Below are positions 16,047 through 25,393 of a DNA stretch of 53,809 bases, one piece after another; positions within the stretch are counted from its first letter, which is position 1; every line of letters begins with the position of its first letter. The notes beneath the pieces were generated by a model. It did not search any database, was not told where the DNA came from, and worked only from the letters and a program-made list of their open reading frames with translations. This stretch comes from Desulfonatronospira sp. (GTDB lineage Bacteria; Desulfobacterota; Desulfovibrionia; Desulfovibrionales; Desulfonatronovibrionaceae): the NCBI GenBank assembly GCA_003551155.1, contig PUMA01000166.1:1-53809 (forward strand), given 5' to 3'. The position numbers and the translations under genes are program-made.

Positions 16047-16301
16047 TCAGATGTCGCCGTTTTCAAGGATTTTTTTGTCCTCGTAAGGTGCAAGAACTTT
16101 GCGGTACCACTCCAGCTTGGCATGCTCCATGGCACTGGAACACATGCTCAGGTGATCATAATTTTCCCCGATGCGTTCAATGATCAATTTGGAAAGTTTG
16201 AATATGCAGTAGTTGAGCTCGCCCTGATTTTCAACTTCGCGGGCCAGCTCTCTCAGGGCATTCTCAAACATGTTCCTTCTTTCCTGAGGGATATAGGGCA
16301 T
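16047..16301 (-). CDS. DUF6899 family small protein
   Basis: An 84-residue soluble protein starting MPYIPQERRNMFENAL, with a middle block GELNYCIFKLSKL and a C-terminal signature EHAKLEWYRKVLAPYEDKKILENGD. That tail is the hallmark of a widespread small family (DUF6899) found in bacterial and phage genomes, with no known role. GGAG sits 5 nt before the ATG. It lies alone, between the M23 peptidase and the half copy of the repeat element. Confidence 0.8.
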   Translation of the reverse strand: MPYIPQERRNMFENALRELAREVENQGELNYCIFKLSKLIIERIGENYDHLSMCSSAMEHAKLEWYRKVLAPYEDKKILENGDI

Positions 16302-16383
16302 AAGGACTCCGGTTTATAAAGGCTGTTCAGGGGGATTAAAGCAACCACGCTTCTTTCCTGACTTGACCTGAGGAACAAGAATC

Positions 16384-16412
16384 GGCTCCTCGACGTATGC
16401 TGTGGAAGTGTC
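16384..16412 (+). mobile_element. Half copy (left end) of the MITE-like element, copy D
   Basis: GGCTCCTCGACGTATGCTGTGGAA (16384-16407) matches the left end of copies B and C nearly exactly, after which similarity stops. The right half and a matching flanking repeat were not found, so this is a truncated or solo end. It lies between the DUF6899 and MoaD/ThiS genes. Confidence 0.65.
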
Positions 16413-16430
16413 TTCAGCCCCGGGGTTTTG

Positions 16431-16724
16431 TCAAAACTCCCCTGATCCCTGTCCCCTGATGCCCAGCAGAACCCTGTAGGGTCCGGGAGTACCCGGGGGA
16501 ACCAGGGCCACCCTGTCTCCGTGTTCAAGCACCGTGGACAGGGGGGATACCCTGCCGTTGATAAAGGCGGCTTCAACCTCTTCCGGCGCGAGATTCAAAC
16601 GCTGCAAAAGACCGGCCACTGTTTCCCCTGGCATGATTTCCATGCTCTCATCACTATCGGGAAGACCCAGCGATTTCAACTTGGGCTGTAAAAAAGAAAA
16701 GGCCTTAAAGCAAATAGTAGGCAC
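16431..16724 (-). CDS. MoaD/ThiS family ubiquitin-like protein
   Basis: A 97-residue beta-grasp protein. The GETVAGLLQRLNLAPEEVEAAFINGR segment (about 33-58), followed by LEHGDRVALVPPGTPGPYRVLLG (about 66-88), is the pattern of MoaD/ThiS sulfur-carrier homologues. Classical carriers end in Gly-Gly, which is adenylated and thiocarboxylated. Here the chain ends GIRGQGSGEF without a terminal di-glycine, so ordinary sulfur-carrier chemistry is doubtful unless the tail is processed. It lies just downstream of a radical SAM gene on the same strand. Confidence 0.72.
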   Translation of the reverse strand: MPTICFKAFSFLQPKLKSLGLPDSDESMEIMPGETVAGLLQRLNLAPEEVEAAFINGRVSPLSTVLEHGDRVALVPPGTPGPYRVLLGIRGQGSGEF

Positions 16725-16775
16725 TTAAAAAGACTCCATGGAAAATGCTTTTTTGAGATATCAGTTACTGCCCTG

Positions 16776-18476
16776 TCAGGCTTCAGCGGATAAGTGGGCC
16801 GGATAATCTTCCATTCCGCAGCGCCTGCACTCATTGCAGCCGACATCGGGACAGGGCCTGGTCATTATCCTTTTCCAGTACCTGTGCCACTCCCGGCGCA
16901 GATAGCTCTTTTCAACCCCCATGTCCAGGAAATCCCAGGAAAACTCTTCATCTCCGGACCGCTCCCGATCCAGGTAGTCCTTCATGTCCAGGGGCCACCG
17001 GGACAGGGCCTGTTTCCAGTTGCCTCCGGACTGAGCCGCAAGGAGCAAAAGCTCGTAAACCTCAATGGTTCCCCGGGCCAGAAGTCCCTGGATTCTTGCC
17101 TGAAAAGGATTTTCCCCGGTGAATTTCATTCCCCTGTAGGCAAGGCAGAGCTGCTTGAATTTCTTGATTTTTTCCTTGAATGCCTCCTGGCTGTCCATAG
17201 GTGCCCATTGCAGTGGAGTCCATGGCTTGGGCACAAACATGGAAGCACTTATGCTAATAAGTTCCAGACCTTTTTTTCTTTGGTCCTTGCCGCGGTTCCG
17301 GGCCTGATCCAGCTTCTCCAGAAATAATGCCAGTTCTTGAAAATCCTTTTCATCTTCCCCGGGAAGCCCCAGGATAAAATAGAGTTTCAGATTGTTGAAC
17401 TGGAGCCTGCTTATCTCCCGGACTGCAGCAAAGAACTTCGGTTCGCTGAAGTTCTTGTTTACCCCGGCGCGCAGGCCCTGGCTTATGCCCTCCACTGCCA
17501 GGGTGAGGCTTCTAATTCCGCATGAACGCAGAAATTCAAGAAATGTCCGGTCCAGGCTGTCAGCCCGAATGGATGACAGGGAAAACTTGATTTTTTCATT
17601 TTTGAGCCATTTCAAAAATTTCTGCAGATCTTTCCAGTCGGTCAGGGCAGTACCCACCAGGCCTACCTTTCTGGGGCGGGCCTGCATGATCATTTTCTGC
17701 AGATGAGACATCCGGGCGGTGCGTCTCGGCCGGTAAACAAACCCGGCCGCGCAGAATCTGCATCCGTACGGGCATCCCCTGTTGATCTCCACCAGAAAAC
17801 TGTCTCTGAACACTGTTTTGCCGGAGACAAAAGCAGAACAGGCCGGTTTTGCAAGTATATTATGTCCGGAAGCATGGACCTGCCTTGCTACCCTGTAACT
17901 TCGGCCCGGAACGTATATACCGGGAAATGAGGAAATGCTTTCCAGGACCTTTTGTCTGTCTGCCCCGTCCATCCAGTGCATTTTGACTTCCAGTGCTGTT
18001 TTTCTGAATCCGTCTTCAGCTTCTCCCGCATAAATAAAGTCCAGTCCGGACATGACAGGAGAGGGATTGATAAAGGTTATGGGACCTCCGGCCATAAGCA
18101 GGGGCCAGCCTTGTCTGTCTCGTGCATAAACCGGGATGGAGTTTGCATATAATGTCCTGACAAGATTAAGGAAGTCACCCTCGAAATTCAGACTGAAACA
18201 GATCAGTGCAAACTCGGACAACTGTTTATCCGAGTCTGAAGAAACCACACTGTTCTTTTTTTTGTCCCAGAAAAAACGCTCCAGATAAAAGCTGTCATTC
18301 TCGTCCAGCAGCCTGTAGACCGCCTGCCAGCCCAGAGTGGACATCCCCAGAGACTTTTCCTCCGGAAAAACAACAGCCACCGGCAAACGTCCGCCCCACT
18401 CCCTGGATTTTTTCCGGTCATACCCGGAAATAAAGGTTTCATTTTTTGTTTGCTCCAATCTCTTTACTGACTTCAT
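16776..18476 (-). CDS. B12-binding-like radical SAM protein
   Basis: A 566-residue radical SAM enzyme. The [4Fe-4S] motif is C235-x3-C239-x2-C242 in NRGCPYGCRFCAAGFVYRP. It is preceded by an N-terminal domain with cobalamin-binding-type layout (STLGWQAVYRLL, about 46-57; GGPITFINPSP, about 130-140) that lacks an obvious DxHxxG. The C-terminus has an extra Cys cluster, CPDVGCNECRRCG. It is a paralogue of the larger protein at 44048-46639, but without its C-terminal DUF2344-like domain. ATG 18476 is preferred over 18503 because GGAAGG precedes it. It lies downstream of ftsZ. The substrate is unknown. Confidence 0.8.
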   Translation of the reverse strand: MKSVKRLEQTKNETFISGYDRKKSREWGGRLPVAVVFPEEKSLGMSTLGWQAVYRLLDENDSFYLERFFWDKKKNSVVSSDSDKQLSEFALICFSLNFEGDFLNLVRTLYANSIPVYARDRQGWPLLMAGGPITFINPSPVMSGLDFIYAGEAEDGFRKTALEVKMHWMDGADRQKVLESISSFPGIYVPGRSYRVARQVHASGHNILAKPACSAFVSGKTVFRDSFLVEINRGCPYGCRFCAAGFVYRPRRTARMSHLQKMIMQARPRKVGLVGTALTDWKDLQKFLKWLKNEKIKFSLSSIRADSLDRTFLEFLRSCGIRSLTLAVEGISQGLRAGVNKNFSEPKFFAAVREISRLQFNNLKLYFILGLPGEDEKDFQELALFLEKLDQARNRGKDQRKKGLELISISASMFVPKPWTPLQWAPMDSQEAFKEKIKKFKQLCLAYRGMKFTGENPFQARIQGLLARGTIEVYELLLLAAQSGGNWKQALSRWPLDMKDYLDRERSGDEEFSWDFLDMGVEKSYLRREWHRYWKRIMTRPCPDVGCNECRRCGMEDYPAHLSAEA

Positions 18477-18641
18477 TTTCCCTTCCAGGATCCCGGGGCC
18501 CATCAGGCAGAAGGTGAGGCTGATCCTGTTGTCTGCCGGCTGAAGACAATAAGTCAGCAGAAGTGCCTGGCCGCAGTCAGTACTGCAATACTCACGGGAT
18601 ATGAGAACCCGGCCTTGAACCTTCTATCTGCTGTCTGCAGA

Positions 18642-19874
18642 TCAGTCAGCCTGTCTGCGAATAAATGAAGGGATCTCGAACTCATCTTCGTCAAATATGA
18701 ATTCTTCACCCCTTTGACGTTTGGATTTGCCCTGGTTATCGCCGGGAGGCTGCTCCTGATTGCTTCTGCTGCGCCGGATATAGGCCGGTATATTCAGGTT
18801 CTCCTTTCCCTCCGGATCCAAGGCCATGTTTCTGGGTCTTGTCCTGGAGCCGTTATGACCTTTCTGAACCCGGGACAGATCTGTAACCTTGGACGAAGGA
18901 TGTTCATGCGAGGCGAATACGTCTTCAATGCCTGTAGCTATGACAGTGATCCTGATCTCATCCTCAATATTTTCGTCGAATACTGTTCCAAAATAGATCT
19001 GGGCATCTTCGTGGGCTGATTCATGGATGATCTCTGCTGCCTCGCTGACTTCATCAATAGCCAGATCAGTGCCGCATGTCACGTTCATGAGCACGCCTCT
19101 GGCTCCGTCAATGGAGACATCCTCCAGAAGGGGGCTGGTAATTGCTTTCATGGCTGCCTCTCTGGCCCGGCCTTCTCCCCGGGCAATTCCGGTGCCCATC
19201 ATGGCCAGACCCATTTCAGACATGACCGCCTTGACGTCGGCGAAATCAAGGTTGATCAGTCCAGGGACCATGATGAGATCGGAAATGCCCTTGACTCCGT
19301 AATACAGTACTTCATCGGCCTTTTTGAGCATTTCCAGAAAAGAGGCCTTTTTGGAAGCCAGGGAAAGCAGGCGGTCATTGGGAATAGTAATGATGCTGTC
19401 TACCACTTCTTTCAGTGCAGCAATGCCTTCGTCTCCCTGGACGCGCCTTCTTTTGCCCTCAAAGTAGAAGGGCTTGGTAACAACCGCCACAGTAAGCGCG
19501 TCCATTTCCTTGGCCACGCGGGCAATGACAGGTGCAGCGCCTGTACCTGTGCCTCCGCCCATGCCTGCAGTGACAAAGACCATGTCGCAGCCTTCCAGGA
19601 TCTGACGAATCTGGTCTATGCTTTCCTGGGCCGCATCTCTGCCGATATGCGGATCAGCGCCGGCTCCAAGTCCCTTGGTCAGCTGCTCTCCAAGCTGAAT
19701 TTTGTACTCGGCCCTGGAGTGCTTTAACGCCTGCAGGTCAGTGTTGGCCACAATGAAAGTGACCCCCTTCATGGCCGAGCAGATCATGTTGTTGACTGCA
19801 TTGCCTCCGCCACCGCCGACCCCCACAACTTTGATCCTGGCGTTTCCTTCCATCTGGATTTCCTGGTATTCCAT
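18642..19874 (-). CDS. ftsZ: Cell division protein FtsZ
   Basis: A 410-residue tubulin-like GTPase that polymerises into the Z ring at mid-cell. The nucleotide-binding start [14 protein letters not shown] is at 17-30, the tubulin signature GGGTGTG at 106-112, and a T7 loop precedes the core's C-terminal half. A charged, variable linker (about 330-390) leads to the conserved tail [14 protein letters not shown], which binds FtsA and other partners. AAGGAGG precedes the ATG. It is the last division gene of the cluster, 119 nt after ftsA, a gap that could hold its own promoter. Confidence 0.98.
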   Translation of the reverse strand: MEYQEIQMEGNARIKVVGVGGGGGNAVNNMICSAMKGVTFIVANTDLQALKHSRAEYKIQLGEQLTKGLGAGADPHIGRDAAQESIDQIRQILEGCDMVFVTAGMGGGTGTGAAPVIARVAKEMDALTVAVVTKPFYFEGKRRRVQGDEGIAALKEVVDSIITIPNDRLLSLASKKASFLEMLKKADEVLYYGVKGISDLIMVPGLINLDFADVKAVMSEMGLAMMGTGIARGEGRAREAAMKAITSPLLEDVSIDGARGVLMNVTCGTDLAIDEVSEAAEIIHESAHEDAQIYFGTVFDENIEDEIRITVIATGIEDVFASHEHPSSKVTDLSRVQKGHNGSRTRPRNMALDPEGKENLNIPAYIRRSRSNQEQPPGDNQGKSKRQRGEEFIFDEDEFEIPSFIRRQAD

Positions 19875-19993
19875 GGTTTCCTCCTTCCCGGTTTATCTTA
19901 ACAATTATGTTCAGCAGGAAAATTTTGCCCCTGCATGGATTTCCGGCTGTCTGACATGGACCACAACGGGTTTAGATCAATTTTTTGGGTTCT

Positions 19994-21220
19994 CTACTTT
20001 ATATCCACGAACCATTTGCGCATTTTGTTCAATATCCGGTTAAACATGTTCTTGTCCCGGATGCGGAAGTGTTTCTGAGAACTTTCCTTTTCAGCTCCGA
20101 AAATCAGCACTCCCACTGCTGTGGCGAACATGGGGTTGTTAACCACGTCCTTGAGGCCTCCCACCTTGCGGGGATATCCAATCCTGGTGGGCATATTGAA
20201 AATCTGTTCCGCAAGTTCCTGGGCCCCGTCGATCAGTGCTGCTCCTCCGGTGATAACCGCCCCTGCGCCTACCGAGTCCTTGAACCCGGAACGGGTGAGC
20301 TCCTGATCCACCAGGAGAAACAGTTCTTCCATGCGGGGTTCGCAGATTTCAGCCAGGACATGCCTGGACAGTTTTCTCGGAGCACGTCCCCCCACGCTGG
20401 GTACCTCAATGATTTCGTCCTCCTGGATCATGTCCGCCATGGAACAGCCGTATTTGATCTTGATTTTTTCTGCGGCCACCATGGGAGTTCTGAGGCCGAA
20501 AGCGATGTCATTGGTCAGATTGGCACCCCCTATGGCGATGACCCCGGTGTATTTTATGGAGTCATTGCCAAAAATAGCCACATCTGTTGTTCCGCCTCCG
20601 ATATCCACCAGAACCACCCCGATCTCCTTTTCTTCTTCCGTGAGTACAGCCTTGGAAGAAGCCAGTGATTCAAGCACGATGTCTGAAACATCCAGTCCGG
20701 AACGGTGGCAGGAACGTACAATATTCTGAGCGCTGCTGACCGCTCCGGTGACAATGTGCACCTTGACCTCCAGACGTACCCCGGCCATGCCCAGGGGGTC
20801 TGCTATGCCTGTTTGATCGTCCACGATATATTCCTGGGGCAGGATATGGATGACCTCACGATCCAGGGGGATTGCCACGGCCTTGGCCGCATCCAGCACC
20901 CTTTCCACGTCCCGGTTGCTGACTTCTCCGCCCTTGACCGCGATCACTCCGTGGCTGTTGAATCCCTTGATATGGCTGCCGGCAATCCCTGCATACACAG
21001 ACCGGATCTCGCATCCAGCCATGAGTTCTGCTTCCTCCAGGGCCTTTTTTATGGATTGCACGGTCTGTTCGATATTGACCACCACTCCCTTGCGCAACCC
21101 AGAGGAAGGACTGGTGCCGATACCCACGATATCCACTCCGTCAGGGGTCATTTCCCCTACCACAGCGGAAATTTTTGTAGTCCCCAGATCCAGGCCCACG
21201 ATCAAGTCAGATTTGGTCAT
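19994..21220 (-). CDS. ftsA: Cell division protein FtsA
   Basis: A 408-residue actin-like ATPase that tethers FtsZ filaments to the membrane and recruits the late divisome. The phosphate-1 loop VGLDLGTTKISAVVGE is near residues 8-23, the phosphate-2 loop VVLVDIGGGTTDVAIF in the middle, and the adenosine region VITGGAALIDG near 315-325. The last residues (FNRILNKMRKWFVDI) form an amphipathic helix suited to membrane binding. It starts 11 nt after ftsQ, with AAGGA upstream. Confidence 0.97.
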   Translation of the reverse strand: MTKSDLIVGLDLGTTKISAVVGEMTPDGVDIVGIGTSPSSGLRKGVVVNIEQTVQSIKKALEEAELMAGCEIRSVYAGIAGSHIKGFNSHGVIAVKGGEVSNRDVERVLDAAKAVAIPLDREVIHILPQEYIVDDQTGIADPLGMAGVRLEVKVHIVTGAVSSAQNIVRSCHRSGLDVSDIVLESLASSKAVLTEEEKEIGVVLVDIGGGTTDVAIFGNDSIKYTGVIAIGGANLTNDIAFGLRTPMVAAEKIKIKYGCSMADMIQEDEIIEVPSVGGRAPRKLSRHVLAEICEPRMEELFLLVDQELTRSGFKDSVGAGAVITGGAALIDGAQELAEQIFNMPTRIGYPRKVGGLKDVVNNPMFATAVGVLIFGAEKESSQKHFRIRDKNMFNRILNKMRKWFVDIK

Positions 21221-21231
21221 ATGCTCATTCC

Positions 21232-22062
21232 TTACATTTCGGGACGTTGCCCGGTTTTAAATGCAACACAGACATTATCTCCTGCCATGTTGATTCTGCT
21301 GACACTGTCGATTTCCTCCCTCTGCCGCAGGTCCTGCCACACAGCGTTCAGCCTGCTCATGTCCCTGTCCATGTCACCGCTGCCCATGGCCAGCTCAATA
21401 CCCAGGCCATATATATACATTTGAACCTGCTGCGTTTCCGATACTTTTATCCAGGCCAGGTCCTGCATGGAAAAGGGAAAGCCTCTTCTTTCCAGGGCCT
21501 GCACCAGAGAGGTTATGGTTTCCTGCCCGGGATCGCCCTGCAGGTAGAGCACTGGCAGGGAAATCACCCTCTGGGGCGAAAGAGATGCAATGATTTTGCC
21601 GCGGGCATCGGCGTAATAGAGGTTATGGTCGTTCTGAATCCAGAAATATGCCTGTCTTTCATGGATGCTGATATGGAGATGATTTGGAAACTCTCGTCTT
21701 AAACGGACTTTTTCAATCCAGGGATTGTCCAGGAGCCTGTTTTTCAGTTCAGACATGTTCAGTTGAAGCATGTTTTCGCCTGTATCAATTTCCATGATGC
21801 CGAGCAGCTCGGAGGAGGTCAGCTGCCGGTTGCCCTGGATATCAATTTCTCTCAGAGTAAGGTAATCGCTGCTGGTGGCCTGGCGGTAGCCGTAAATCAG
21901 GGCTATGCTCACCAGCATGAGAAGGCCCATGCTGCAGACAAGGATGAAAGAAAAACCTGCCAGGCCCATGAGTGCGGAAAATACCTTTCTGGCCAGCCCT
22001 TTCTGTTTCTTGCCGGGAGTGCGCCAGGTCGAGGTTCTTTTTTTCTGTTTAGCAATGCTCAA
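21232..22062 (-). CDS. ftsQ: Cell division protein FtsQ
   Basis: A 276-residue bitopic protein. A basic cytosolic tail (1-28), one membrane span (about 30-57), a periplasmic POTRA domain (YLTLREIDIQGNRQLTSSELL, about 67-87, onward) and a C-terminal FtsQ domain are visible. It bridges early and late divisome proteins with FtsB and FtsL. The start is TTG at 22062, supported by GAGG seven bases upstream; no better ATG exists before the basic tail. It lies 10 nt after murB. Confidence 0.92.
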   Translation of the reverse strand: MSIAKQKKRTSTWRTPGKKQKGLARKVFSALMGLAGFSFILVCSMGLLMLVSIALIYGYRQATSSDYLTLREIDIQGNRQLTSSELLGIMEIDTGENMLQLNMSELKNRLLDNPWIEKVRLRREFPNHLHISIHERQAYFWIQNDHNLYYADARGKIIASLSPQRVISLPVLYLQGDPGQETITSLVQALERRGFPFSMQDLAWIKVSETQQVQMYIYGLGIELAMGSGDMDRDMSRLNAVWQDLRQREEIDSVSRINMAGDNVCVAFKTGQRPEM

Positions 22063-22072
22063 GGCTGACCTC

Positions 22073-22951
22073 TCAAACTACAAGGATTTCCATTTCCAGG
22101 TCATGTCCGGACATCTGCAGGACAGCTTCCCTGGCCTCCTGAATCAGCTCCAGGGCCTCACGGCTTGTTCCTCCACCCAGATTTACCAGAAAGTTGGCAT
22201 GTTTGCTGGAGAAACAAACCTGTCCCCTTGTCTTTCCCCGTAAACCGGCCCGGTCCAGAAGTCTGCCTGCTGTTTCCTGTTCATCCGGGTTTTTGAACAC
22301 GCAGCCTGCAGTGTTTGAAAGTAAAGGCTGAACCTTTTTTTTTCTCATGTAGAATTGTCTGGTCTTTTTCCGCACATGGCCTGGACTCTCAGGTGCAAGC
22401 TCAATTTCTACGGATATAATAAGAAATTCGTCCATGTTTATGCCGGGAGAAAACTTTCTGTAGCCGTAGCTGAAATTTCCAGGAGTTAAGGAGAACACGC
22501 CCTGTCCTGGGCTCCAGAGTTCAATCCTGGTCACAATGGCGCATATATCGGTCTGGTGTGCGCCTGCATTCATGGCTACTGCTCCGCCCACTGTGCCCGG
22601 TATGCCGGCCAGTTCTTCCAGGCCAGAAAGGCCGTAAGCCGAGCACCAGCCGAGAAGTCTGGGCAGGGGGAAGCCACCATCCACACGTACCAGCACGGTA
22701 TGTTCATTATTGCTCATGACCTGGGGATCTTTGTTTATCCGCCATTTAATCAGCACCAGGTCAACGTTGTCCTCGGTAAAAAGAACATTGCTTCCCCTTC
22801 CCAGGAACAGGCGCCGCTTGCCTATCCGATCCCAGCTGCGGCCTAGTTCATCCAGGTGAGACAAATTCTCGGGAAAAAGGGCCAAACCGGCCCGACCGCC
22901 CATTTTCAGGGTGGACATCTGCTTGAGATCAGGTCCGTTCACGCTCATCAT
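22073..22951 (-). CDS. murB: UDP-N-acetylenolpyruvoylglucosamine reductase
   Basis: A 292-residue FAD enzyme that reduces enolpyruvyl-UDP-GlcNAc to UDP-MurNAc with NADPH in the cytosol. The FAD-binding stretch [15 protein letters not shown] is near residues 48-62, and the [22 protein letters not shown] block near 110-131. It is the type II form, without the Tyr loop of E. coli MurB. The proton-donor serine of E. coli is replaced by cysteine in the AGCVFKNP motif, a variant known in other type II enzymes. Its ATG overlaps the murC stop by 4 nt. Confidence 0.96.
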   Translation of the reverse strand: MMSVNGPDLKQMSTLKMGGRAGLALFPENLSHLDELGRSWDRIGKRRLFLGRGSNVLFTEDNVDLVLIKWRINKDPQVMSNNEHTVLVRVDGGFPLPRLLGWCSAYGLSGLEELAGIPGTVGGAVAMNAGAHQTDICAIVTRIELWSPGQGVFSLTPGNFSYGYRKFSPGINMDEFLIISVEIELAPESPGHVRKKTRQFYMRKKKVQPLLSNTAGCVFKNPDEQETAGRLLDRAGLRGKTRGQVCFSSKHANFLVNLGGGTSREALELIQEAREAVLQMSGHDLEMEILVV

Positions 22952-24309
22952 GGCTTTAAGAATCCTTCTCCCGCCTGCCAGACATTGCCTGCCCCCAGAG
23001 TCAGAAAAATATCCCCCTCTTGAAGCACATCAGCCAGCTCGTTCTGGGCATCGTCCAGAGTCTGGCAGAATTTTACCGGCAACCCGGATACCTGCCTGAC
23101 TCCCTGGGCCAGGCTCTGACCGTTGATCCCGGGGATAGGATCCTCTGAAGCCGGAAATATTTCCGTCAGCAGCAAGAGATCCGCCCTGGCCAGCACCCGG
23201 CAGAAATCACCGAAATGGGCTCTTGTTCTGGTAAAGCGATGGGGCTGGAAAAGAACCACCAGCCTGCGGTCGGGATAACACTCCCTGGCAGTTTCCAGGG
23301 TGGCCGCAATCTCTGTGGGATGATGCCCGTAATCATCCACTACCAAGATCCCGTCCCTGATGCCTTTGCGTTCGAATCTGCGGCCCACTCCTCCGAAAAA
23401 GGCCAGGGATTTGATGATGTCTTCTCTGGAAACGCCGGCCTGCAGGGACAGCCCTATGGCGGCCAGGCTGTTGAGAACATTGTGTCTTCCCGGATGGTTC
23501 AGCCTAACCTGACCCCAGAACTGTCCCCTTATGAAGACATTGAATTCTGATCCGGGACTTGCACTTAATATCTCAGCCCTGAGAGTATTGTTTATACCCA
23601 TGCCGTAAGTCAGAACCGGTCGTTTGATTCTGTCCAGTATGGAAAGTATTACCGGGTCATCCCCGCAGACCACGTTCAATCCGTAAAAAGGCACATGGTT
23701 CATGAAGCGGACAAAGCTTTCACTGATTTCCTGCAGATCATGGTAATAATCCAGATGATCCGTTCCAATATTGGTGACTATGTTCATGATGGGCAGCAGG
23801 GTTAGAAATGATCCGTCGGATTCATCCGCCTCGGCAATAAGGTATTCGCCGGTTCCGGGAAGGGCATTGCTGCCGTAGGTGTTGAGCCTGCCTCCTATAA
23901 TTACTGTGGGATCCAGTCCGGCTTCCTTGAAAATGGTTCCCAGAAGAGAGGTCGTGGTGGTCTTGCCATGGGTGCCGGCCACGGCAATGCCGGTTTTCAA
24001 GCGCATAAGCTCAGCCAGCATCTCTGCCCTGGGAATGACTGGAATATTCCTGGCCCTGGCTTCCAGGACCTCTGGATTGTCCTCCCGTATTGCTGTTGAT
24101 TTTACCACAACCTGAGCCTGGCCCACATTTTCAGGAAAGTGTCCCTCAAATACCCGGGCGCCCAGGTGCTGCAGCCGTTTGACCCCGGCCCCGCTTGTTA
24201 GGTCTGATCCGCTTACGCTGTAGCCGAGGTTGAGCAGAACTTCAGCAATGCCGCTCATGCCTGAGCCACCGATGCCTATCATGTGTATTTTATTTATATA
24301 ATTGCGCAA
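22948..24309 (-). CDS. murC: UDP-N-acetylmuramate--L-alanine ligase
   Basis: A 453-residue Mur ligase that adds the first residue, L-Ala, to UDP-MurNAc. The N-terminal Rossmann block [16 protein letters not shown] (8-23), the ATP P-loop GTHGKTTT (112-119) and the C-terminal [10 protein letters not shown] motif are characteristic of MurC. The best start is TTG 24309, directly after the murG stop with AAGG upstream. The in-frame ATG at 24282 would remove the start of the Rossmann strand and has no ribosome binding site. Confidence 0.97.
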   Translation of the reverse strand: MRNYINKIHMIGIGGSGMSGIAEVLLNLGYSVSGSDLTSGAGVKRLQHLGARVFEGHFPENVGQAQVVVKSTAIREDNPEVLEARARNIPVIPRAEMLAELMRLKTGIAVAGTHGKTTTTSLLGTIFKEAGLDPTVIIGGRLNTYGSNALPGTGEYLIAEADESDGSFLTLLPIMNIVTNIGTDHLDYYHDLQEISESFVRFMNHVPFYGLNVVCGDDPVILSILDRIKRPVLTYGMGINNTLRAEILSASPGSEFNVFIRGQFWGQVRLNHPGRHNVLNSLAAIGLSLQAGVSREDIIKSLAFFGGVGRRFERKGIRDGILVVDDYGHHPTEIAATLETARECYPDRRLVVLFQPHRFTRTRAHFGDFCRVLARADLLLLTEIFPASEDPIPGINGQSLAQGVRQVSGLPVKFCQTLDDAQNELADVLQEGDIFLTLGAGNVWQAGEGFLKP

Positions 24310-24310
24310 A

Positions 24311-25393
24311 TTAAGAACCTTGTTTCAGTTTGATCAATTCCTGAACTATATTGTCCGCTGCGTCGGGCCGGCTGAGCTTCTTGGCGGCCCGGCTCATCTG
24401 CCTCAGCCTGTCAGGCATGGCCAGAAGATCCCCTATGAGCCTGGCCAGATTGACCTCCTGCAGGTAGCTCTGGGCTACGATCATTGCTGCGCCGGCTTGC
24501 TCCAGGTGCCTGGCATTGACCATCTGATGATCGTGGGTGGCGTAAGGAAAAGGGACCAGGACTGATGGCTTGCCAGCTGCACAGAGCTCCGAGATAGTAG
24601 AGGCTCCTGCTCTGCAGAGAACCAGGGAGGCAAAATCGTAAGCCTCAGCCATATCTTCTATGTATGCTTCCACCCTGGCCTGGGGATACCTGTCCTGGTA
24701 AACGTCCTTGATGCGCTGGAAATCATTGTTCCCGGTCTGGTGCCAGATCTGGACATCCATGGCTTTAAGCTCCACCAGGCTTTCCAGGACGGCATCGTTA
24801 ACGGCTCTGGCCCCCTGGCTCCCCCCCAGGATCAGAAGCCTCTTGCCCTGCTCGTGCATGCCCGGGAAGGCATACTCCCGGTTCAGAACTTCCGGGCGTA
24901 CAGGGTTGCCGGTCAGGACAACCTTCTCAGCAGAAAAAAAATTCTGGACATCATCAAAACTGAGCAGCACCTTTTTTACCTTCCTTCCCAGTACCCTGTT
25001 GGTCACCCCCGGAAGACTGTTCTGTTCGTGTACAGCTGTGGGAATGCCCATCCATCTGGCGGTCAGTACCGGAATAAAACCTGCATACCCTCCAAATCCC
25101 AGGACCACCTCAGGCCTGAATGATCGCAGAAAAATATAGCACAGCACCAGGCTCTTGCTCACCCACCATAATGAGCCCAGGGATTTCAAACCCTTGCCCA
25201 GCACTCCGCTGGCCGGGAATGATTTGAATTCAATGCCGGCCCTGGGAACGATTTCTTTTTCAGAACCATACTCTCCTCCGGCAAACACCAGGCGGCACTC
25301 CGGATACAATGCCCTTATTTTCGTAGCTACTGACAGGGCAGGGTATATATGACCCCCTGTTCCTCCTGTAGCTATCAGCACCCGCTTGAGCAC
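24311..25393 (-). CDS. murG: UDP-GlcNAc--lipid I N-acetylglucosaminyltransferase
   Basis: A 360-residue GT28, GT-B transferase on the inner face of the membrane that turns lipid I into lipid II. The G-loop [13 protein letters not shown] is near residues 10-22, with [12 protein letters not shown] in the N-domain and [11 protein letters not shown] near 190. The frame is open to 25621, but the upstream part lies inside ftsW. GTG 25393 is chosen because AGGAG precedes it and family similarity begins there. It overlaps ftsW by 19 nt. Confidence 0.96.
   Translation of the reverse strand: MLKRVLIATGGTGGHIYPALSVATKIRALYPECRLVFAGGEYGSEKEIVPRAGIEFKSFPASGVLGKGLKSLGSLWWVSKSLVLCYIFLRSFRPEVVLGFGGYAGFIPVLTARWMGIPTAVHEQNSLPGVTNRVLGRKVKKVLLSFDDVQNFFSAEKVVLTGNPVRPEVLNREYAFPGMHEQGKRLLILGGSQGARAVNDAVLESLVELKAMDVQIWHQTGNNDFQRIKDVYQDRYPQARVEAYIEDMAEAYDFASLVLCRAGASTISELCAAGKPSVLVPFPYATHDHQMVNARHLEQAGAAMIVAQSYLQEVNLARLIGDLLAMPDRLRQMSRAAKKLSRPDAADNIVQELIKLKQGS

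Noticed and set aside
24282-24309. The internal ATG at 24282 as the murC start
   Set aside because: It would cut into the Rossmann fold start and has no ribosome binding site, while TTG 24309 has AAGG and follows the murG stop directly.
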